Below are positions 11,201 through 14,628 of a stretch of 14,628 nt of DNA, in pieces. The stretch covers positions 1 through 14,628 of the forward strand of contig JAOXYB010031342.1 of NCBI GenBank assembly GCA_028565635.1. Direction: 5' to 3'. The stretch's first letter is position 1, and the number at the start of each line of letters is the position of its first letter. This stretch comes from Phoronis ovalis. Lineage: Eukaryota; Phoronida; Phoronidae. Position numbers and translations under genes: made by a program. The notes beneath the pieces are model-generated. The model saw only the letters and a list, made by a program, of their open reading frames with translations. It was not told where the DNA came from and made no database searches.

Positions 11201-11384
11201 GTTTTGCTGGAACCAGAATCCTAGCTATTTCATAATCAACATCTCTTTCTCAGTAACATCATCAGTTAATTGACACTTTTTCAGGGTGGCATATATTGCT
11301 TATCACTACTTGATGCCTTTGCCGCCGGTACAGCTCTATTATTTGTAGTATTTTGTGAAGCAGTGGTAGTATCATGGTTTTATG
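1925..11384 (+). CDS. SLC6A3/SLC6A4-like: SLC6-family sodium/chloride-dependent monoamine-type neurotransmitter transporter, ten exons, 3' end missing
   Basis: The gene spans ten exons: 1925-2213, 3836-3967, 5500-5734, 5943-6081, 7460-7594, 8323-8426, 8639-8763, 9542-9654, 10240-10380 and 11285-11384. They give 504 codons plus one base; the family is usually about 600-650 residues. The protein would sit in the plasma membrane and import an amine with Na+ and Cl-. Helices 1-10 are present, near residues 68-92, 97-121, 141-170, 240-257, 266-284, 311-336, 346-373, 405-433, 450-470 and 472-504. Asp80 should bind the substrate amine. By family alignment, Na+ ligands are Gly76, Ala78, Val79, Asn83, Ser322, Asn354, Leu419, Asp422 and Ser423. 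Cl- ligands are Tyr103, Gln318, Ser322, Asn354 and Ser358. Arg86 and Asp481 form the outer gate. Helix 8 and outer loop 4 (VYPEAI, LGLDSSMGGMES) look most dopamine-transporter-like, helix 3 more serotonin-transporter-like. The substrate is not assignable. Helices 11-12 and the tail lie beyond the visible exons. Confidence 0.93.
2214..3835 (+). other. Intron 1
   Basis: 1622 bp, gtaagt to tgtag, phase 1. No gene is seen inside. It holds a 12-bp perfect inverted repeat (2962-2973 with 3038-3049), a small palindrome (cctggg, six bases, cccagg) at 2459-2476, and a short aac/aat-rich stretch near 3769. The reverse open frame at 2361-2555 is featureless. Confidence 0.85.
2962..3049. repeat. Inverted repeat with nested hairpin
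   Basis: agaaagaggttg at 2962-2973 is the exact reverse complement of 3038-3049. A second, inner stem (ttgcatt with aatgcaa) lies inside, next to the right arm. A partly similar string (ggtgcgaaaagag and ggtgcgcgaaaagag) recurs at about 2975 and 3117. This could be a decayed non-autonomous element; no clear target duplication is seen. Confidence 0.4.
3836..3967 (+). CDS. Exon 2: helix 2
   Basis: It encodes residues 97-140 plus one base of Gly141. It contains [20 protein letters not shown] and [12 protein letters not shown], the hallmark end of helix 2 and inner loop 1 of SLC6 proteins. Tyr103 is the expected chloride ligand. The acceptor is ttttttgtag and the donor gtgaga, phase 1 at both ends. 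Confidence 0.93.
4454..4546. repeat. Foldback (hairpin) of about 93 bp
   Basis: Perfect 13-bp arms (ttttccctattcg at 4454-4466, cgaatagggaaaa at 4534-4546) enclose further pairing blocks. ggttttcaag pairs with cttgagaacc with one wobble, aga and agag pair with cttct-type blocks, and gaac pairs with gttc around a tcta apex near 4497. It could be a foldback element or a precursor-microRNA-like hairpin in the sense intron; the sequence alone does not decide. Confidence 0.55.
4554..4705. repeat. Array of three related palindromic units
   Basis: Three consecutive units each begin aaggaaat and run into a tccttatt- or tccttgtt-type reverse complement, then a linker containing atcaaaa (4580, 4622 and 4687). 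Units span roughly 4554-4590, 4591-4631 and 4632-4698; the last is longer because it contains an extra inner palindrome. It directly follows the foldback, so the two may be one element. Confidence 0.5.
4875..5280 (+). mobile_element. Complete poly-G-ended inverted-repeat element with ~30-bp internal repeats (copy 2)
   Basis: The 406-bp element begins cccc then ten G then tactcaaggt. It ends as the near reverse complement: acctcgagta, nine C, gggg. It is flanked by gatatag (4868-4874) on the left and (g)atatag (5280-5286) on the right, a likely 6-7 bp target duplication. Inside are about ten aatccaaa-type units starting at 4930, 4962, 4992, 5022, 5051, about 5077, 5114, 5147, 5178 and 5208, so the period is about 30 bp. 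No open frame for an enzyme is present, so it is a non-autonomous element or a mobile minisatellite. The family is not one I can name. Confidence 0.7.
5500..5734 (+). CDS. Exon 3: helix 3 and outer loop 2
   Basis: It encodes residues 141-218 plus two bases of Asp219. Helix 3 includes VYYNVIIAW with Tyr157, the conserved gate tyrosine. Outer loop 2 begins [17 protein letters not shown] and has three N-glycosylation sequons (Asn196, Asn202, Asn206). Cys181 and Cys190 have the nine-residue spacing of the conserved disulfide; Cys188 and Cys200 are additional. The acceptor is tgttttcag and the donor ga|gtaagt, phase 2. An open frame begins upstream at 5403 but the pre-acceptor part is intron. Confidence 0.93.
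5735..5942 (+). other. Intron 3
   Basis: 208 bp, gtaagt to ttttttgtag, phase 2. Nothing recognisable inside. Confidence 0.88.
5943..6081 (+). CDS. Exon 4: end of outer loop 2 and helix 4
   Basis: It encodes residues 219-265. [20 protein letters not shown] leads into helix 4 ([20 protein letters not shown]) and VHSSGK, the conserved loop before helix 5. The acceptor is tttttttgtag-like and the donor aag|gtgagt, phase 0. This exon is too short to stand out as a long open frame, but it fits both neighbours in phase and by family order. Confidence 0.92.
6095..6355. mobile_element. Short element with 8-bp flanking duplication and degenerate internal repeats
   Basis: tcttagtt occurs at 6087-6094 and again at 6356-6363, flanking a 261-bp segment. 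The ends are imperfect inverted repeats: gaggggcgtaggg on the left, and gggttataggggg as the reverse complement of the right. Inside, atgctcgctgctcgc-type and aatggtcgccaaaagaaa-type units recur. An 8-bp duplication is typical of hAT-class DNA transposons, so a non-autonomous hAT-like element is possible. No transposase is present. Confidence 0.5.
6755..7119 (-). mobile_element. Poly-G-ended inverted-repeat element (copy 3, diverged)
   Basis: Same structure as 4875-5280 but in reverse orientation. The left end is cctggggggtactcaag and the right end reads gcggcacatcccgtaatc, then ccatcggtttcccccc. Internal ggatt units lie at 6820, 6849, 6880, about 6911, 6942, 6972, 7002, 7032 and 7066, a 29-34 bp period. 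It is shorter and more diverged than copies 1 and 2, so probably older. No convincing target duplication; ttggag (left) and ttagag (right) are only similar. Confidence 0.7.
7267..7285. repeat. (GGTT)n microsatellite
   Basis: Four to five tandem ggtt units after a T run in intron 4. Confidence 0.85.
7460..7594 (+). CDS. Exon 5: helix 5 and outer loop 3
   Basis: It encodes residues 266-310. [20 protein letters not shown] is the family's helix 5 motif, followed by [20 protein letters not shown], matching outer loop 3. The acceptor is gtgttccag and the donor ggg|gtaggt, phase 0. Reading on past 7594 in frame is intron; the next family residues (VWIDAA) are in exon 6. Confidence 0.93.
7595..8322 (+). 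other. Intron 5
   Basis: 728 bp, gtaggt to atttacag, phase 0. I see no repeat or gene in it. Confidence 0.85.
8323..8426 (+). CDS. Exon 6: helix 6
   Basis: It encodes residues 311-344 plus two bases of Arg345. [20 protein letters not shown] is helix 6, with its unwound Gly-rich centre, followed by [15 protein letters not shown]. Gln318 and Ser322 should bind chloride, and Ser322 also sodium. Tyr321 stands where dopamine and serotonin transporters have the outer-gate Phe; Phe327 keeps the second aromatic. The acceptor is atttacag and the donor gtatgt, phase 2. Confidence 0.92.
8427..8638 (+). other. Intron 6
   Basis: 212 bp, gtatgt to tttttttgcag, phase 2. Nothing recognisable inside. Confidence 0.88.
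8639..8763 (+). CDS. Exon 7: helix 7
   Basis: It encodes residues 345-386 plus one base of Gly387. [20 protein letters not shown] and FSYLGYMS form helix 7; Asn354 and Ser358 are the expected ion ligands. [11 protein letters not shown] opens outer loop 4. The acceptor is tttttttgcag and the donor gtaaga, phase 1. The ATG at 8550 lies in the intron and is not a start. Confidence 0.93.
8764..9541 (+). other. Intron 7
   Basis: 778 bp, gtaaga to gttttttag, phase 1. It contains one GC-rich 20-bp perfect palindrome-like hairpin at 9457-9476 and otherwise AT-rich sequence without recognisable content. Confidence 0.85.
9457..9476. repeat. GC-rich short hairpin
   Basis: actctagg, a gcgg spacer, then cctagagt: a perfect 8-bp inverted repeat about 65 bp before the exon 8 acceptor. 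Confidence 0.5.
9542..9654 (+). CDS. Exon 8: outer loop 4 and start of helix 8
   Basis: It encodes residues 387-424. [20 protein letters not shown] is outer loop 4 and [17 protein letters not shown] enters helix 8. Leu419, Asp422 and Ser423 are the second sodium site. VYPEAI and the following MGGMES resemble dopamine and noradrenaline transporters more than serotonin transporters. The acceptor is ttttttag and the donor tca|gtaagt, phase 0. The open frame at 9477-9761 is a different frame and is a shadow. Confidence 0.93.
9655..10239 (+). other. Intron 8
   Basis: 585 bp, gtaagt to gtttcag, phase 0. It includes a short run of aat/aac triplets near 10129-10152. Nothing else recognised. Confidence 0.85.
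10240..10380 (+). CDS. Exon 9: rest of helix 8 and helix 9
   Basis: It encodes residues 425-471. [15 protein letters not shown] completes helix 8. The inner loop [12 protein letters not shown] is a few residues longer than I expect for dopamine transporters. Helix 9 follows ([20 protein letters not shown]). The acceptor is atgtttcag and the donor tat|gtaagt, phase 0. Confidence 0.93.
10381..11284 (+). other. Intron 9
   Basis: 904 bp, gtaagt to actttttcag, phase 0. AT-rich; no gene or clear repeat seen. Confidence 0.85.
11285..11384 (+). CDS. Exon 10: helix 10 (last visible exon)
   Basis: It encodes residues 472-504 plus one base of a further codon. [20 protein letters not shown] then [13 protein letters not shown] is helix 10; Asp481 is the outer-gate acid that pairs with Arg86. 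The acceptor is actttttcag and the donor tatg|gtaaga, phase 1. The family continues with Gly and an inner loop of the type xxFxxDI, which I cannot find downstream. Confidence 0.92.
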
Positions 11385-11455
11385 GTAAGAATCATAACTG
11401 TAACATGTACGCACGTTTAGCTGACTAACCTCTGTATTTTTATTAATTGTTGTAG

Positions 11456-11577
11456 TTGCGTACACATTGGCAATGGCATGTCAACCTAGATGCATGTTGA
11501 TGCTGTGTTTTGTTATCTATCTGGTACTTAATGTTGTGATAGTCATACAAAGCAAAGAATATTCTCTATTTGTATGA
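11456..11577 (+). other. Candidate alternative terminal exon
   Basis: A strong acceptor context (ctaac branch-like motif, T-rich tract, ttgttgtag) ends at 11455. Joined to exon 10 in phase 1, the frame stays open for about 40 codons to a tga at 11575-11577. It would encode AYTLAMACQPRC, then a hydrophobic stretch MLMLCFVIYLVLNVVIVI and a short tail. It does not resemble the SLC6 C-terminal region. An aataaa lies at 11977. Chance is quite possible in AT-rich DNA. Confidence 0.2.
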
Positions 11578-12900
11578 CTCTATAAACATCTTCTGTACAA
11601 CATACTAACTATATTTCCTTTTTTGTAGCTTTGGCTGGGAATTTATTAACTTTCGAATGCTTTTTACACTAATTTTAATTTATCACGTTTACAGATATCA
11701 AATGCAAACAACATAATTAACCAATTTTTCTATCAAAGGGTATATATTTTAGCCCCACAAGTACTTATAATGCTGCTTACAACAGGGTATAATTTTAGCT
11801 CATTACTGCTTATGAATTGAAAAATCAAATTTGCTTTCAACAGGGTCACAAGTTAATTTGGTTTTGGTAGAAAAATTATATAACTTTAATTAAGCATTGT
11901 TCTCTACAAAATATTAGAAGAACATATAACCATAATTTGTATGTAAGCCCTAAGCATGTACAAGTCAAGAAATTTTAATAAATATTTGTGCATTATGTTC
12001 TAATTTTTTTTGTTGAGAACACTGAATAATTTTGTATGACTAACAATTCTCTTGACCTCACTAACTTCCAACGTGATAAATGCAGGAAGACATGAAAGTG
12101 ATAGGACACATTTGACGAATAATAATTTTACAAGCAACAATGCAATTCAAGTGAAATGCTATACACAGTTAAACAACATTCATCTGAGTTAATAGAAAAA
12201 CTATTTTAGCAACAATAGAATTCCGAGTCCTAGACATTATTAAAAGTTCAAGTGGGGTTTCCCTTTAGTTTAAACAGAAATCACAGAACCAGAAGTACAG
12301 GATTTTTTTACATCAATTAATGCACAGCGTTATGGGACAAAAAGAACATATCATAAATTTAAGAAATATCCTTCCTGTGACACATGGGTGTCAGCCATTA
12401 TGCTCGTTGGCAAAGCCCAAAGTTAAAAGCTGCACAGGATGAAATTAACAATGCAAAAACTAAAGATATTACCAAACATTTTAGAGCTAAGTACTTACGT
12501 TAAACTTCACAAATAAACTACATTAAAGACATACCTTTATAGCTAACAGAATAAACATTAAATGTTTTGACAATTATAATAATTTAGAAAAATAGAATAT
12601 TTTTTTTAAAGCTTAGGAAATAAGTCATAGCAAATTTTCTGAAATTGTAATATAATTTATAATGGATTCGAAGCGATCAAAACAGCAAAATATGTCCATA
12701 TGTATATCATATAAAGCTGTAGGAGGTCAACGTACAGCGAATTTTCAAAAACAACAACCTGAGATTTATAGAGAATGTTTACAAATTAGTTAAGTGGTAC
12801 TTTTCAACAATGATATACAAGTAACTAGTAAATACAAACACAACAATATATACAGCTTATTAATATATTTAAATTTGATTGTAGTTTCTTTAACTTTATG

Positions 12901-12978
12901 CAATTTTTAACAAGGACAGGATGATTTTGAGAATCATCCTATCACGCTGCTTAAATTGACTATTTGGGCAAAAGGAAT
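12901..12978. repeat. Dispersed repeat with hairpin (copy A)
   Basis: It is similar over about 78 bp to 14544-14628, sharing acaagga/acaaga, the hairpin, then cacgctgcttaaattgac and tatttgggcaaaaggaat. The hairpin pairs 12915-12926 with 12932-12943; aggatgatt/aatcatcct is perfect. Confidence 0.65.
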
Positions 12979-13355
12979 TGCATATTATGAATATGAAGCA
13001 TATATGTTTTAGAAGTACAGTTCCATTGATGATAATAAATTAAAGACATATATAGTTATCAAATTTATGTCATTGCTCATTACATTTCATTAGTAAAAAA
13101 ATGTTAAATGATTGTTTTCATTGTCCTTAAAAAGAACATAAGTAGAATTGCTTGTAAAAAAGTACTGGTAATTAATAACTAGAAACCCTGGTGGGTTGTA
13201 GCTTGACCTTCAAAAGGTATATATGCTTTGTCAGTAAAACACTTCCTGTTGGAATATGCTCCTATAAAATATTAATTACGAGCAGTATTTAAGAAATCAA
13301 CGGTGCTGATATAAAAGTGTGTAGCGCAGAGCTTGATCGGGGAGAACACTCAATG

Positions 13356-13370
13356 ACACACACACACACA
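13356..13370. repeat. (CA)n microsatellite
   Basis: About seven tandem ca units. Confidence 0.85.
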
Positions 13371-13387
13371 GTCACTTTCAATGATAG

Positions 13388-13461
13388 TTCCTCCCGGGAG
13401 ACATTCTTACCTAATTTCAAAGACATTTTGTACAGTCTTTCCTATATATTCAATAAAACAT
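13388..13461 (+). repeat. 74-bp direct repeat, copy 1
   Basis: It begins ttcctcc and ends aataaaacat. It matches 13510-13583 with six differences, at a 122-bp offset. The flanks on either side are unrelated. Confidence 0.85.
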
Positions 13462-13509
13462 GAATGGCAAAATATTTCCCATTCTTAAATTCTCTAATAC
13501 TAAAATCTC

Positions 13510-13583
13510 TTCCTCCAGGAAGTCATTCTTACCTAATTTCAAAGACATTTTATACAGTCTTTGCTATAAATTCAATAAAACAT
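13510..13583 (+). repeat. 74-bp direct repeat, copy 2
   Basis: Second copy of the 13388-13461 repeat, same orientation, 68 of 74 bases equal by eye. The 48 bp between the copies are not part of the repeat. Confidence 0.85.
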
Positions 13584-13962
13584 AAAAGCTAGATGACGAA
13601 CCTTAAAATTAATTTTTATCCACAAAGAAAAGCAGCCTTACATTTATTCTCCAAGAAAACATTCCACAATTTCTTGACTAGAATCCAGATCTTTAGTTAA
13701 CAAAATATAAGCAGTTCCTATGAGGATCTAAGCAGAAAATTTACCTTAAAAAGATATCCAAATGTTAGATTTCATATAATCCAGATAATTATTAGTTCAA
13801 ACTAGGATATATAAAACTCTAAGAGGATTGGCAACTCAGCAATTTTCTTTGATCCTATGGTGGTTGAGGTTTAATCCCCCTTTTCAACTAGCTCAGTGCC
13901 ATACTGAACTGATTACTGGTGTTGCTGACACCTTTCAACCATGTAAAGTCTGGGGAGACACA

Positions 13963-13996
13963 GGGAGACTGATGTTTGTGGGAGACTGAAGTTTGT
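13963..13996 (+). repeat. 17-bp tandem duplication
   Basis: gggagactgatgtttgt is followed directly by the same 17 bases with one change (t to a). Confidence 0.8.
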
Positions 13997-14543
13997 GTGG
14001 CATATTAGTTTTATATATCCTATGTTCAAAGTTTAAAATACTGTATTCCTATATTTGAGACTTGTCCTTTAACTGACATAAGCTAATTTAACTTTTATAG
14101 AGAATGACACTTGTGACTCATCCAACTATTAGCAACTTCTTTTAAATTAGACACTTATAAATACAATCTATAAATAAAGAGATTTCACAACTGGTTGAAA
14201 TAAGATTCTACTAATTTTAACCACAACATATCATAATACAGCACTGCAAACCAAGGCCCAGGGATTGCCTAGAATTAAATCTACCTGTAACTTCAATTAC
14301 ATGTAACTTCTTAATGAAGGCTCAAACAAAAAATCACATAGATAACTTATTTCTCATCTATTACTGCATAAAACTACTTGTTCTATATCTTCTAGACGTT
14401 ATCGTTACAGACGAGATAAAATGATTTCAAAAGATTAACGTAAATTTATAGTTATTTCTAAAAGTATGGGGCAATTTAAACTTTACATACCTTAAAAATA
14501 ACTACGTTCCTTACACACAATGACAATATTTTCAAATAAAAAA

Positions 14544-14628
14544 ATTGCGCTAATTTAAAACAAGACAACGACGATTCGAAGAATCATCATTGTACGCTGT
14601 TTAAATTGGCTATTTGAGCGAAAGGAAT
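14544..14628. repeat. Dispersed repeat with hairpin (copy B, reaches window end)
   Basis: Second copy of the 12901-12978 repeat. The hairpin pairs 14565-14577 with 14581-14593 around a gaa loop, followed by tacgctgtttaaattggc and tatttgagcgaaaggaat. The copy stops at the window edge, so its full length is unknown. Confidence 0.65.

Larger units (their letters stand above)
11385..14628 (+). other. Intron 10 or 3' flank, with repeats
   Basis: At least 3244 bp after exon 10 without any stretch resembling helices 11-12. It contains a candidate alternative exon (11456-11577), two copies of a hairpin-bearing dispersed repeat (12901-12978, 14544-14628), a CA run, a 74-bp direct repeat and a short tandem duplication near 13963. 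Either this is a long last-but-one intron, or helices 11-12 are lost in this locus. Confidence 0.6.

Noticed and set aside
12084-12192. Possible next exon after an aaatgcag acceptor
   Set aside because: In the needed phase it gives a polar, Asn-rich sequence with no resemblance to the SLC6 inner loop or helix 11.

Overview
This is an animal nuclear genomic window, AT-rich, holding most of one multi-exon plus-strand gene. I can follow ten coding exons from 1925 to 11384. All joins use GT-AG, all phases match, and together they give 504 codons plus one base without a stop. The product is a sodium- and chloride-dependent neurotransmitter transporter of the SLC6 family. It falls in the monoamine group (dopamine/noradrenaline/serotonin-transporter-like), shown by the transmembrane-1 aspartate (Asp80), the segment [19 protein letters not shown], the MGGMES motif in transmembrane helix 8 and the extracellular gate pair Arg86/Asp481. 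The species cannot be named from this sequence. Roughly 0.2-1.6 kb AT-rich introns and many short inverted-repeat elements suggest an invertebrate.

Layout: 1-77 is the end of a dispersed inverted-repeat element. 84-1878 is non-coding sequence with only weak promoter hints. 1879-1924 is the leader just before the start codon, behind a good splice acceptor, so at least one more upstream exon is expected. Exon 1 encodes the charged cytosolic N-terminus and helix 1, exon 2 helix 2, and exon 3 helix 3 plus the glycosylated second outer loop. Exon 4 encodes helix 4, exon 5 helix 5, exon 6 helix 6, exon 7 helix 7, exon 8 outer loop 4 and the first half of helix 8, exon 9 the rest of helix 8 and helix 9, and exon 10 helix 10. 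The last two helices and the C-terminal tail are not recognisable in the 3.2 kb after exon 10, so the gene probably runs past the window's right edge.

The introns carry most of the unusual structure. A family of about 0.4 kb elements has poly-G inverted ends and a ~30-bp internal repeat. It occurs three times: at the left edge, in intron 2 with a 6-7 bp target duplication, and in intron 4. A different ~261-bp element sits 13 bp inside intron 4, flanked by an 8-bp direct repeat. Intron 2 also holds a ~93-bp foldback followed by an array of small palindromes. The last intron holds a dispersed hairpin-bearing repeat (two copies, one cut by the window end) and a 74-bp direct repeat. It also holds a candidate alternative last exon that would end the protein after helix 10 with a hydrophobic tail.

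The strongest biological leads are three. The transporter's substrate pocket looks like a mosaic of dopamine- and serotonin-transporter residues, with Tyr in place of the usual outer-gate Phe. The poly-G-ended minisatellite-like element family shows a target duplication. The possible alternative terminal exon is the third. I saw no RNA genes of a known class, no CRISPR array and no complete autonomous transposon.
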